A DNA stretch of 64,000 nt from the NCBI GenBank assembly GCA_023238725.1, contig CM041545.1, forward strand, positions 14,601,782 through 14,665,781. Direction: 5' to 3'. Every line of letters starts with the position of its first letter. Position 1 is the first letter of the stretch. Below, in pieces: positions 13,201-25,481 of this stretch. The notes below the pieces were generated by a model that saw nothing but the letters and a program-made list of their open reading frames with translations, had not been told where the DNA came from and did no database searches. A program made the position numbers and the translations under genes. Source of the DNA: Scortum barcoo. Lineage: Eukaryota; Chordata; Actinopteri; Centrarchiformes; Terapontidae.

Positions 13201-14090
13201 AGTCCATTAAATTTATGCCTCAATGGTAATGTTAGCCAGTTTGACACTGGATAGTCTGTTGAAGAGCCACTGTAGTATTATTGAAGTCAGAGCCATTGGC
13301 AGAATTGAAATAAAACTATCCGATTAATCTCTCGGCTGGAAGCAAATGAAATGGAAAATTGAGAGCGCCACACGTAATGGTGAAAGAATTAAAGGTAAGA
13401 GCACTAAATATCCCTGCAGCAAAAGGAAGTGACAGTACTAAAGACCTATTTTTGTTTGTGTGGTCTTCTAAAGTTGGCAGATCGTAGACTAAACTGTGCC
13501 ACAGCTGAAATTATGCCTCAGAAGCATCTCCGAGGCCTTGTTCTGTTAAGTTGCATGCAAGAGGCCGCCATGCCTAGAAATACTGCCGCCACAAAGCCAC
13601 AGGGCAGGAGGGGACTGTCCGCCTTAGATTCGTATCCCAGACTCACGGGGTGTGTTTTTGCCTCAAAATGGTGAGGGTGAAATTAAAGGCAGGGCTGTCA
13701 TGTAATTGCACATGGACGTGCCCACTGCCCACGGCTCTGACCCCAGCTCTTGCGCTCTAATGAAGGGTTGAGAGCTTGAACAAGGCAAACCATGGCAAAG
13801 TAATGGCTACAGCGATGCCGGCCAAATAGATTTTGTAATGTGCTTATAGTACTAAAGCACAAGGCCCTTACCTTTATTCTATCCGGCCATTCTCATTTAA
13901 CCATTAGTTCTCCGCTTTGAATGAGGGGCTATCATGTTACCGGTCACATAAACGGCATTATAATCAATTATGAATGTCCGCAGAATACTTTATACATTTG
14001 GGCATTTGTGAGCCTGCGCTGCTTTTATATTGCATTAACATTAATAATGAATATCCTGATCCGTTTATGCCCTTTGTTGTAAATGCTTTA
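13200..14090. other. Candidate long conserved non-coding element
   Basis: About 900 bases of low-repeat, balanced-composition DNA, densest at 13480-14060. It carries many developmental transcription-factor-like words (ATTA/TAAT, CATTAACATTAATAATG, ATAATCAATTATGAATG, CACACGTAATGG). No exon structure fits. The texture is typical of vertebrate conserved enhancers, but the call is an inference. Confidence 0.45.
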
Positions 14091-16410
14091 TATCCACATC
14101 AGATCTTTAAAAAACTCTTTAAATAAAAAAAGTTGATATATTTCTGTGTCAAATATCTCACCTTCAAACTCTATCATGGCTGGCTTAAACATTTAGTTGC
14201 TGCATATAATGCCGTTAATGTATAAGTAATAATGTTAATCATGTACTGTATAAAAATTTTGCTGCATAGCCAGTGCTTTTAGTTTTGCTGATAATACTTC
14301 TGTGCATATTTAATGCAGGATTTTTACTTGTGATGGAGTATGCCTTTAGTGTAGTATTACAGCTTTGACTTAAATAGAGAATGTGAATACTTCTTCCAAC
14401 CACTGACAATGTCACACATGAGCTGTACACTGTATAAGGTCCAGGCTGGGCTGCAGTGGAGCGGTGGAAACTTTCCCTGAGGAATGATTTTACCAGCTGT
14501 GAGGCCAGCTACTCTGAGGGGAGGAGGGTTATATAGTGCAGTACTTTCAAATGAGGGGTTGCAACTTGAAGGTTTGTACTTAAATAATATAGGATTATAA
14601 GAGCAGGAAATCACACATATGGTGTATTGATGATTTAGGGGGAGACGAACAGCTCCTGGTGCGGGAAAACAGCAGCAACAGAGACGTTTAAATACTGTCC
14701 TGCTGACAAAGATGACAGGAACACTCAGCCTCGCTTAAACTAAAGACGCGGTTGCCTACAAAGTAACGTTTTAGTGAGGGTGGTCCTGTAAACGTGAAAA
14801 CCCTCCACCCATGTTCCTCTTCAGTAGTCTATGAATACACATAGACATAGACTCACTCTGACCACATATTATAGGTTTTTACTCGCTGATGGTTTCATAT
14901 TTGGCTCAAAGTTTATGTAAATGCAGATGTGTGCCCAACATCACTGTAGTTTGCTGAAAAACCCAAGGTTTTTCCGACCATGTTCCCGGTTTGTTAATCC
15001 AGCTGCCTTTACGTAGACCCGCTCTGTGATTGGTCCCAGATTTGCTGCGGGTGCGGAGTAACCATTTGGCTTTTTCCCTGAGATTTTCCCATTGCTGCTG
15101 GCACAGTGCGACCTGCAGGAAATGACTGAGAATTGTGACTGTAACAATGCTAATGGACCGGTGCCAGACCACAGCTGTTTATTCAACCACACAAAACATT
15201 CCTATGGGTTAATAACCACAGACACTGGAAGAGATCTACTATTTAATGATTTGGTCTGTGACAAAGTACAGTATGTGCTTCGTTTGGGGAAAATTGCAAG
15301 CTGCAAAAAGTGTGGCACCGCATGAAGTAAAGCAATAAGACCCATCGTGTTTGAGGAACAAATCCAGTGCACAATGCTCATGACTCAATTATTCTTGGTG
15401 CAACGGCTAGATTTGGTTTGACTGTAAAGTTTATTGTTTTAGTCACAATTTTGGTCATTTAATGTTTAGCTTTATTCAGGGAAGTCTTAAATCCTCTGCA
15501 GTGTAGATTCAGCTCCGCCACATTTATTTCAAAGAGTCATCATCTGTCTTGCTGCCTCCCAGACTTTCTGAGCCCTTCTTCCAGCCCTGCCCATCCTTCC
15601 TGGATATGAGGTCACGACTGAAGGACCAGAACAAAGGATGGGCTGCAGTCATCTTAACTTACACTCCGACAGCATATTGTACTCTCCGTTTTTCTCTTTT
15701 TCATCCACCTTTAAGCAGAAACACAGCAGGGAAAATCCACTTCTACAGGCTTTTGTTAAAGTTTGTAAAATTTATGAGCAGATCTGCAGAGACAAAGCTT
15801 TTTTTTTATCTATATCAACTTTAACTAAATACTGTACATAATATTACTGTGCACTTAGTTATTAGACAGTACAGGCCCAGTTTTAGTTGAAGTTATAATC
15901 TCCAGGATTTCCATTTTGTTCTCTTTCGCTGCACCTTTAGTGATTATCGGTGACGGCTGGTGTGTTTTTGCACCTCATTTCAGTTTCAAGTTTCATCATC
16001 TGTAGTCATCAATCTTTTCTTTGTTTGTTCAGCCATAGTGACTGTTTATTTTCAATGCTAGCAGAGACCAGAAAAATAGTCACTTCACACACAGGTGAGT
16101 TGGAGAGCGAGTCCGTTGCCTTGTAAAAGCCTTGATAAAAGCCTAAATGTGCGCCGATTGTGATTTTTCTGGGCAAGTCGCCAACACCCTGGTTGAAATA
16201 TTACAAGGACAATGGCTTTCATCAGTGGGCCACAGGCTCAACCACCATTGTGTTGCCTGTTTTAACACAATAATAAATAAATAAAACATTTATTTAAATA
16301 AAAAAAAGTCTCTAGTCTAAGTTTTTTCTTCATTCTTGTTTAGTTTAATAAACTACTAATTTACCTCACACTTAAAACAAAGAAAATTTCAAAACAGTAA
16401 GAATCATTAA
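14091..16410. other. Intergenic stretch upstream of s1pr3
   Basis: No supported gene. Short open frames near 15092 and 15549 lack motifs and splice context. Nothing else is recognised. Confidence 0.5.
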
Positions 16411-16536
16411 AGATAGCTAGCCGCCCTAAAAGTTTAAGCTAGCTATCATAAATTGTGTCAAGCTAGCTAACTATTTTTAAATTAAACAATAAAGCAAGGC
16501 AGCTATCTTAAATTATCCTCATTCACAGACTCGAAA

Positions 16537-16918
16537 GCCTTTGAAGCAAAGGAAGAAAAATAACATAAATTAACTCATTTCTATCTCAAACAACAAAACT
16601 TAAGAAGACACTGTTAGCTGATACTAGATATGAAATGCTAACTAAGTGTGAGTGTGTACAATTTCCACAAAACATACCAAAATGTATTGTATTGTAGTAA
16701 AAAGTTAATAAAATTTATATATAAATTAGGAATCCTGCAAAAAAAAAAAAAAACATTTAAAGCAAAGCAACAAAAATCACTGAAATTAACCAATTTCTGT
16801 CTCGATAAATGACAAAACTTGAGAAGATGCAGTTAGCTGATAAGAGACATGAAATGCTAATTTATTGTGTCAAAATGTCCACAAAACATACCAAAAATTG
16901 TATTTTAGTAAAAAGTTT
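16537..16918. repeat. Two diverged tandem copies of a ~170-bp unit upstream of s1pr3
   Basis: Unit 1 (about 16537-16710) and unit 2 (about 16757-16918) share, in the same order, AAGCAAAG, ATTAAC, ATTTCT, ACAAAACTT, AGAAGA, TTAGCTGATA, GAAATGCTAA, TCCACAAAACATACCAAAA, TTGTATT and AGTAAAAAGTT. A poly-A run (16739-16753) lies between them. The family is not recognised. The copies lie immediately upstream of the presumed s1pr3 promoter. Confidence 0.75.
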
Positions 16919-16974
16919 GAACATTCATTTCAACATGTCACCTTTAAAATATGATGATCTTACCTCCAGGCTGT

Positions 16975-17110
16975 GACACTCTGCCCGGACTGCGCTGACC
17001 CCTTCAGGCGGCCTCCCTGCTCCCCCGGCCGGGCAGCGGGAGGGGAGGAGGAGCGGGTGAGGAGGAGGAGGAGGAGGAGGTGGTGGGGGTGTGACTTCCA
17101 GCTTTCACCG
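16975..17110 (+). promoter_or_regulatory. s1pr3: GC-rich probable s1pr3 promoter region
   Basis: Composition switches abruptly from AT-rich repeat to GC-rich DNA, with CCGGCCGGG, GAGCGGGTGAGG and a (GGA)n purine tract. No TATA box is seen. The next good splice donor on the plus strand (CCACG|GTAAGT at 17286/17287) would end a first non-coding exon starting somewhere in 17050-17200. The transcription start cannot be fixed from sequence. Confidence 0.4.
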
Positions 17111-17242
17111 TCGACAGCTCCGGAGTTTTTTTCAGAGATCAGTGAAAGATGAGGAGCTGCTCCCGTCCGCAGAGCGAAGAAAGAGGGATTAAAGATCATC
17201 TCAGGAAGCACCAGATCGAGGAAAAGACGCAGAAAAGTTGAA

Positions 17243-17286
17243 ATGTGCGTGTTTGAGTTTCAGATGAACCCCGACAGCATCCCACG
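17243..17286 (+). other. s1pr3: s1pr3 5' non-coding exon end with an upstream ORF
   Basis: The last 44 bases before the donor at 17286 open with an ATG. Joined to the acceptor exon starting at 17771, this small frame continues through the junction (CG|C TGA) and stops after 15 codons, well before the receptor ATG at 17848. It could act as a translation-damping uORF. The exon itself is inferred from donor and acceptor quality. Confidence 0.35.
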
Positions 17287-17847
17287 GTAAGTTCACTTAC
17301 TGCTCTCATCTGGAGGAAAAGCAGACTGCTCGAAACGGCACAAATAGCTCAGTAATAGGTAGTTACATCTAATTGACTAACTTAATTATATGTGCAGAGT
17401 AATATTAATTAAAAATTTGATTACAAATTCATCTGAGTTCATCTGAAAGACTGATTTACATTTTTAAATAAACACCTTTTTCTTTGGGCAGTGGTCCAAG
17501 ATGCCTATGTAAACAAACATCACCTAGGTATACTTTGAGCTATACATACACATGTTTCATATATTTTAAAAAGTTTTCTGCATGTATTTGCTTGTCTTGA
17601 TGAGCTTTATTTGCATACATAGGGAAATGAATTAGGATAACCTCCATCCTCTATAAGAAAACTTGATTATTCTGTTATAATCTATCAGGGAAAACCGTGA
17701 TCTGCTGGAAAATAAAAATATACTGAACTGTGAATTCTGTGTGGAATAACACTCACGTCCTCCCCTGCAGCTGAACGCTGTGGATCTGCTGACACTGGAC
17801 TCCTTGCTCACTCCTGACATCCAGTGTCAGCAGCCGGTGCTCCCAAG

Positions 17848-18993
17848 ATGATCAACCCCAAGATATACCTCCACTACAACTACACGGGGAAGCTGGACCA
17901 CCGGCCAAGCGTCGGCACGAGCTCCAGCGTCATGGACACCAAAACCATCGTGTTCCTCGTCGTGTGCAGCTTCATCGTCCTGGAGAACCTCACCGTGCTC
18001 GTGGCCATCTGGAGAAACCACAGGTTCCACAACCGCATGTACTTCTTTATCGCCAACCTGGCGCTGTGCGACATGCTCGCTGGGGTGGCGTACCTGGTCA
18101 ACCTGCTCCTCTCCGGGGAGAAGACCCTGCAGCTCTCACCTGCCCTCTGGTTTGTCAGAGAGGGAAGTATGTTTGTAGCACTTGGAGCCTCCATTTTCAG
18201 TCTCCTGGCCATCGCTATAGAGAGACACCTGACTATGATCAAAATGAGGCCTTATGATGCCAACAAGAACTACAGAGTATTTCTGCTCATCGGGACCTGC
18301 TGGCTGATTGCGATATCTCTTGGAGCTTTGCCCATCCTAGGCTGGAACTGTCTGGGCAACCTCCCCGATTGCTCCACAGTCCTTCCTCTCTACACCAAGA
18401 AATATGTAGCTTTCTGTATCATAGTCTTCATAATTTTGCTCCTAGCCATGTCAGTCCTGTATGCTCGCATCTACATCCTGGTGAAGTCCAGCAGCCGCAA
18501 GGTGAGCAAGCACAGAAACTCTGAGCACGCCATGTCCCTGCTGCGCACTGTCATCATTGTAGTCGGGGTCTTTATCGCCTGCTGGACGCCCATCTTCGTC
18601 CTGCTCCTTGTGGATGTGGCCTGCAAGGAGCGCTGCCCCATCCTCTACAAGGCGGACTGGTTCATTGCAGTGGCGGTGCTCAACTCGGCCATGAACCCAA
18701 TCATTTACACCCTGGCCAGCCGCGAGATGAGACGGGCCTTCCTGGGTCTGGTGTGCATGGTTTGTTACCGGGGGAAAGCGTCCGTGAACAGCAGCGGGAA
18801 CAGGCAGTGTCTGGAGCCCAGCCGCAGCAGGAGCAAGTCGTGGAGCAGCCAGAACAACCCCAACCAGAACCAGCAGGGCTCCAGGCAGGCAGAGCCGGGG
18901 AAGGAGCAGGGGACGGACACAGCCCACGCCGAGGTCTCTGTGGTGGCAGGAAGTTCTGCATGTGCCGTCCTCGAGAGTGGCGGAAAAGACTGA
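17848..18993 (+). CDS. s1pr3: s1pr3: sphingosine-1-phosphate receptor 3 (class A GPCR)
   Basis: Plasma-membrane receptor for sphingosine-1-phosphate that couples to G proteins. The single coding exon of 381 codons compares with 378 in human S1PR3. The frame stays open upstream to GTG at 17824, but ATG at 17848 gives the family N-terminus. An N-glycosylation sequon lies at N11. Seven hydrophobic segments follow, TM1 at about 33-57. Visible hallmarks are FHNRMYFF after TM1, REGSMFVALGAS with the headgroup-binding R104/E105, ERH at 125-127 in place of DRY (typical of S1P receptors), CWTP at 245-248 and NPIIY at 283-287. Candidate palmitoylation cysteines 303 and 306 follow TM7, and the tail is Ser/Gln-rich. 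The ICL2 motif TMIKMRPYDANK and the ECL2 motif GWNCLGNLPDCST match S1PR3 best among S1P receptors. An acceptor (CCCCTGCAG) ends at 17770. Teleosts often have two s1pr3 copies, and which one this is cannot be decided here. Confidence 0.95.
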   Translation: MINPKIYLHYNYTGKLDHRPSVGTSSSVMDTKTIVFLVVCSFIVLENLTVLVAIWRNHRFHNRMYFFIANLALCDMLAGVAYLVNLLLSGEKTLQLSPALWFVREGSMFVALGASIFSLLAIAIERHLTMIKMRPYDANKNYRVFLLIGTCWLIAISLGALPILGWNCLGNLPDCSTVLPLYTKKYVAFCIIVFIILLLAMSVLYARIYILVKSSSRKVSKHRNSEHAMSLLRTVIIVVGVFIACWTPIFVLLLVDVACKERCPILYKADWFIAVAVLNSAMNPIIYTLASREMRRAFLGLVCMVCYRGKASVNSSGNRQCLEPSRSRSKSWSSQNNPNQNQQGSRQAEPGKEQGTDTAHAEVSVVAGSSACAVLESGGKD

Positions 18994-20140
18994 AGGAACG
19001 GAACAGTGGGAACTTGAGGGTGGTCTTAATGTATAAGCTCAGTGAGATGTGAGTCATTTAAATTGAAGGATTTCTTGGTGGAATGAAATGGTGGCAGGGG
19101 ATTCTCCTTTGTGCTTGATGCTGAAACATCTGCATCATCCGCAACTGGTAAAATGATTAAAATGTGCACACTTGGCATTAGACTGATTAATGTAAGTGGT
19201 CAGTGTTCAATGACACAGTCAATACAATGTCTTTGTCAAGTCATAGTGAGGTCATAGTGAGAACCATATATCTCTAAATTATGTCATTTTGTGTTTAACT
19301 GAAGGATAAAAAACACTTTTGGTTAAAAAAAACAAACCATCTAAAAATCTGTTGGATTATCTGAACAAAAGCATCTTTCTGAGCTCATGAAAAGTGGACA
19401 TTTGGGAGGTTAGGGTTGAATGAATGGTGCTCTTAACCCATGACAGAAGAGAAACATTTACCTCGGTTACAGCTGTGACCATCTGAGACATAAAAGAAGT
19501 AAAAAGTCACCTGCAATGCCTGAATTTAAGTGCAATTATAGTTCTGCAAAATAATGTATTGAAGAATGATTGTAGACAATTATTAGTCACAGTTGAAACT
19601 ATTTATTAATCTATGCACTCTACTTTGACATTTTGTATTCACTCAGAAATACTACAGCATACTGTGCAGTTACTGTAATGAAAACTGCTTTATAAATTGT
19701 GTATGTGATGTAAATGAGTAAAAAAAAAACACATGTGGACCCGTTTTTAATATATCAGTAGCATCATGTTCAAACTGTCTCTGATATCGCTCTATGAACT
19801 GCTGCAGTTCATTCAGCATCAGTAGTTTTAAGAGATACCAGAGCTCCATCTGCTGGATAATAATAGGAGTTAATATCCTTAATGCAGGCTTTATATTTTC
19901 ACAACATGCTGCATGTTCAGTATATAATCTCTTCAGTCCTCACTGTAGTAGCAAACTGAAACAGTTGTGAGAATTTTTTTTTTTGTCCTATTGTTCCAAA
20001 TAGGTTTTGTATCAACTTCAAATGCATGATGCTGGTAAGCTGAGAGAAGAGGCATGTGAGTGGAGCATGTGAAATACAAATAGTTTACTAGGTGCAGCTA
20101 TTTATATGATGCAAATTACTAGCTTTGAGACAATAAAGTA
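18994..20140 (+). other. s1pr3: Probable s1pr3 3' UTR
   Basis: Non-coding, AT-rich continuation of the single exon. AATAAA at 20132-20137 is followed by an A-rich stretch and would give a 3' UTR of about 1.1 kb. Earlier hexamers are not clear. Confidence 0.4.
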
Positions 20141-20183
20141 AACAAAAACAAACAAAAAAAAAACAGTGATTTGCCTCATGTAG

Positions 20184-20197
20184 CCAGTAGAGGGCGC
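20184..20197 (+). promoter_or_regulatory. CTCF-like motif between s1pr3 and shc3
   Basis: CCAGTAGAGGGCGC fits the vertebrate CTCF core consensus (CCASYAGRKGGCRS) at all 14 positions. It lies just past the s1pr3 poly(A) candidate, in the interval between two convergent genes. Occupancy cannot be inferred from one motif. Confidence 0.45.
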
Positions 20198-23100
20198 AAT
20201 TAGTCAGTTTGGAGAAATAAATTACAGGTTAATTTAACAAAATTACAAACAAATATATTTCATTTTCTCACTTATTTGTAGTGGTATCTAGTGTTAATTT
20301 TTGGTCCCTATCAAAACTCTGTGTGTTCTGTGCATTTTCCAGAATAACAAGGACAACTGTTTATGGATTTTCTATCTCATAAATCTGGGCAAAAATATCC
20401 CAAACTGCTTTTATCACTAGAAGGAAGTGAGAAAACGTCTTTGTTTTATGATTATTTGTATGAACCAAACCTTTAAACTTTTGGAGGAAACTGTGATGAC
20501 TGTGACTAAATGCTGTGTCTACTACAAAGTGAAATTATTATTGATTATTACAGCAGAGACAGCAGCAGAGTTTCTACACATTCACGGTTTTATTGCCAAC
20601 AGTCATACAGAATAATGATAAACCCATACAACCAAAAGATTAAATCTGTAAACATCATTTGGACTTGTTGCTTCTTTGTATTTATTTCCTTTTTTTTTAA
20701 CTATACCTGTTCCAAAATAGTGAGTTTCTGTGTGATTCCCTCCGACAAAGATTCATATTTAGAATCTGGAAATGATACATTTATAATATATAATAGAGAG
20801 GGAGGGAGGGAGAGAAAGAGACAGATAGAGAGAGAAAACAGTAGTCTCAAGCAGCAACACGCAGCAGGGCAAAACACAACCTCTAGTGAACAGGCATGCC
20901 CCATTGAAGATCAGCTATTGCACTTTGAAGAGAGAGAGAGAAAGAGAAATAAAAATACCATTTGTACAAAGAAAAGGCACATTTTCATCAACAGAAATCT
21001 GGAAAGAAGCAATGTTCTTTTTTGTGTCCCAGCGTGTTTGGTTGTATAATTTCTTGCCACGCAGCGAATCGTGAGAGAGATTCAAGTACGGAGTTGTTGC
21101 TGCTGTAGACCGCTTTGTTCAAAACTTTGCACATTTTGCCAAGGCGATTCTGCAAATTTGTTCCTTCAGAAATACAGACTAATATCAAAAGAATTCTTTA
21201 TATTAGCATAGTGATTTTTTTTTAATTTAGCACATAATTCCTTCTCCCAAGATATTAGATTTGATGAAATTATAGCACAAAGAATTGGACAAAGTAAAAG
21301 TTAATGGCTGGTAACCACAAAAAACCCTCAATGATTCTTTGCGCCTTTGTTTTTCACCTTTCTTTCAAAAAAATGCCCAAATGTGAGGCTCTTCCTTTCA
21401 AAGTGACACAAGGAATCAAGGAAAGTCTTGTTGGCTTAAATGGATCTAGTGGTGGATTTTTTTTTTTTTTTTTTATAATGACCCCATGTGCTGCTCTTTG
21501 CTAAAATATGTGTTGTTGTGAGATGCATGTACTGTACACTCCCTCTTGCAGCAAAATACAGGCACATTATATTACATTGCATCTGTCTTGTCAAACTCAT
21601 TGAACACATGCTGATTTTGGTTCAATCGAAGCGGTCCAGTGCATATCAAATACAATGCCCCATTCATTTGGTATCCATCAGAGTACTGACAATAGTAAGG
21701 ATGAGAGCATTTGAAAAAGTCTGTTGCCAGAACTGCTGTGTACTATTTCTATAAGCCATTTCATAATTTTGATTCCCGCTCTACAAAAGCAGACTGTGTA
21801 ATCTAAATACAGTAAACTGTTCTGAGGAATGATTGTGTACATTGGACTGCAAAATGCAAATTAACTCTGACTATCAAGCAATAATGGTCAAAAAGCGTGT
21901 GTTGAATTTCCTCCTCATACAGTGATACTTCAAACAATACACAGCCAGCATCCGTTGCTACTAATAAGTGATGACACAAGAGAATTGAATTGAGTAAACA
22001 AGAAATTCTGTGATGACATCTGGTGGCAATACAGTAGACTTGCCATAAGATATCCACACACTGAGAAACAAGATCTTTTAGTTTAACATCAGTAAGTGAG
22101 GGTGAGCCGATATTAAGCATTCTGCAGTGACTGCACACTGTGTGAACTGAACAATTGTTAATTCGGTCTCTTTCAGTAAAAAGTAAATTACGCCTAAACG
22201 CATTGGTAATTCGTCCTGGTACAACTGACACAGATGATCTAACTGATCTAACTTTCTGATTGTGCTATTCATTTGTGATCATTCAAATGAGTACAATAAC
22301 TTTTAAATGTTCACTCCAAAAAATGTTAAAACTAAAGCCAAAAATGTGACTTAAGAATGTGAGAATATCCATGGCATGACTCAAGCCCCCAAAACTAATC
22401 ATTGACTACACACCTAAAAGAAGAATCCAGAGAAAACCAATTCAGAAATAATCACTGGTTGAAAAGCATAAATATTTTACAGTGTCAGCATACACAAGCA
22501 CCTCTTTCAAATAAAGGGGTATCAAGGTCTACGAACAATGTCCACAAGAACAGTTGATTTTAAGTCATGCGACTGCAGTGACACGAGAAAATACTTCATA
22601 AAAAAAGTTTATCTTTAAAGCCATTGACAGCACTATGAAGGATGTCTGTTTGCACCCCAACACTTTGTGACTACTGCAAAGCAAAACACATTCAGTTCTA
22701 ATCCCCAATAAAAGCAGATTTCATATAGTGACTAATTGAGTGAGCTGTCACGCTATTGGTGAGATTAAAGGACATTTTTCCTAAAGTAATTCATTATAAA
22801 CAGCATTTGTCGTCCAAACTGTTTTAGTTTCCTTGACCTCTTAGCCTCCTGTAAAAATGTGGTTGTGCTTGACAGACAAAACTAAAATTTCAGGTTTTTA
22901 TTCTAAAATACTCTTGTTAACACCTCTTTGAGGTTTGATTTGCACTTCATCTAAACTACAAGAACAACTGTCTTTTTTTTTATCTTTTAAAACACCAAAT
23001 CAAGATATTATGTCCAAATGCACCTATTTCTTCTCAAAAATATAGCATTTCAGTCATCACAACAAAATAATAACAGTTCTATAAATAATCTTTTATCTTA

Positions 23101-23271
23101 AACAAATCTTGCGTCTTTCAGTGCCTCCAGTAAAGTAACCACGGGCCTTCCCAAAAAACGCTGTCGGCGCATAGAGCCTTTGAGCATCTTCTTTTCATGT
23201 TTCATCTTCAAGTTTCAGGATGGTAGGAGAGCTGTCCAGAGCTTCCTATATCCCATCAGGCATCACAAGCA
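20198..23271. other. Interval between convergent s1pr3 and shc3, including the shc3 3' UTR
   Basis: No further protein exon recognised. The shc3 3' UTR enters from the right; on the minus strand an AATAAA lies at 22897-22902, and others occur further left. A poly-T run is at 21457-21474 and short GA-rich runs are near 20790-20835 and 20927-20945. How far the shc3 transcript extends is unknown. Confidence 0.45.
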
Positions 23272-25433
23272 TCACAGTTTCCTTCCAACGGGCTGTAGGA
23301 GACACAGTTCACTCCCAGCTGACACAATCGGCAGATTGTTGTCACGGTGATGGCCAATAAGATGGCTAATGCTGTCAAATACATGGTCTTTTGTCCGTAC
23401 CTTTGAACAAAGACAGAGATGTTAAATTAGTTACATTTCACCAAAGTTGGGTCTTTATTTCTTGCACAATTTGAAAAATCTTACATTTTATGTTTTACTA
23501 CTCAGTGACACCTTCACAAATCAGTCATCTGTTTCTACACTATCTCCCTGAGCGTCCTTTAACTCCATCTTACCGTGCCCTCAGGGTCCACCAGCAGCAA
23601 GTGTTTGGCAAGTCCATTGTGCATGCCCGTCAATACATAAGATCCTGGGTTGGTAGTGCTCTTACGAACCAGGAAGTCCCCGTCGTCTTTCAGCAGTTTT
23701 TCAGCATCACGGCGGCTCATTTTACCATGGTACCATGTCTGACCCTCCAGCTCCTCCTGTGCCCGGAAGGCCAGTGAGCGCACAAGAAGAGGGCTCGAGT
23801 TGTCCACGGATGCTGCCTTGTGAAGACCAGAGGCCTGGGACTGGGCTTGTCCTTGGGACGACGGATGGGACTGCGAATGAATGGCGTCCTCAAAGGGCTC
23901 TGGTGTAGATGAAGGCAGTGCCAAAATGATGAATTAGAGAGAGGAAGAACACCTGAGGCACAGTTTCTTACTTGACATCATACAGCTGTCAAAACTTGGT
24001 ATGAAAACCTAAAGGAGTCTCTCAGAAGTAACAGGAACAAAGGAAATTTATCTTGAGAACAGTGGTAAAAAGACTGTAATTGGATTATCGATGTTGTGTT
24101 GATTGGATAATTACTGTTAACTTTATACTTTTCCTCTTCTATTAAGAAGACTTCTGCTGGGGAATCCTGCTTACATAGTGTGTAAGCATCGATTAAACAT
24201 CACTGATTTGAATCTGGCTATACAGTTTTTTGCATGTCACTCCTTTTTCTTTCTTTCCCCATGAAATAAGCTATTTAAAGGTAACCTATGAAGTGTTTGA
24301 CCACTAGTGGTGCCATGGAGCAATGTTTTGTTGATGCAATACACTTTCCTACCACTATTCAACAGATGGAAGTAATGTACCAAGCAATGGCAAGTAAACA
24401 TAGATGTAACCAATGGAATTTTTTTTAAATGGAGAAAAAGTCATCTTTGCACATGCTTTATGAGAAAGAGGCTGCACTCAACACATTTGTTAGACCTCAA
24501 GGATATTCGTTTTGTTGGGAAACTCTGAATGCCAACAACATTTCTTTTAGGAACAACTCCACAGGGCACCTTTAACTTTGTGTGAAACAGGGAATCTGGA
24601 GATCTGTGGCACTAATGGGCACAAATGTAAGTCCAATAATACCACTTTTAAAGAATCCTGACCCTCTGCCTTTCAAACTGCCTCTCTTCACTAACTGATG
24701 TCAATTTGGTGCACTGTTTAAAATGATCACTCACTGTGTTATGTCCCACACAAACATCTTGTTCAACAAGATATACATCAAATTAAAGCAGGGGGGTTAG
24801 CTGTCAGTCACTAGTGTCGAAGCCAAATTGTTTAAAACAAGAAGAAACACTGCAGCTGTGCTTGAAAAAAGCATTGTGTTAAAGACCAAGAGAGAAAGCA
24901 AGGAAACTATACATTTCTGTAACCAGTAGCATAGCTGTTTCAGACAGAACAAACGCAAATATGTAAATATAGAGACATATGAAAATATTCCTCCGCTTGT
25001 GCTTTAGTGAAAATGTTTCTCTCTCTCTTCCCCAGGTCAGGATATGTATATATATCTCAGATTTTCAAAATACCCTGCTGAAGGATACACCAAAATATGG
25101 TGCACTGAAAGAATATATCCGTTGAATAACTGATTTAACTTTTGTTGACCGACTTTTTTTAACTACTTCACTGATATCAAAAAACTCAAAAAATAATGTT
25201 ATTTATGGATAGTTATGGATTATGGAGTAACCTTTTTTTACCCTGTATACATTAGTGAAAGTAAATATAAAAATACATATTATCTAAATACATTACTTAA
25301 CATATAATTTTTTATGTATATCTGTATGACCGTATTTCTGTATATTGTACTTCATATAATTTGTAAATAATGCAATGATATGCTGATGATGCAGTGTTTT
25401 ACATGTAAGCCTGGTAGATACATTTCTGTGTCA

Positions 25434-25481
<48 letters not shown>

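Noticed and set aside
17824..17847. GTG-initiated extension of s1pr3
   Set aside because: GTG starts are not expected here; the ATG at 17848 gives the family-typical N-terminus and length.
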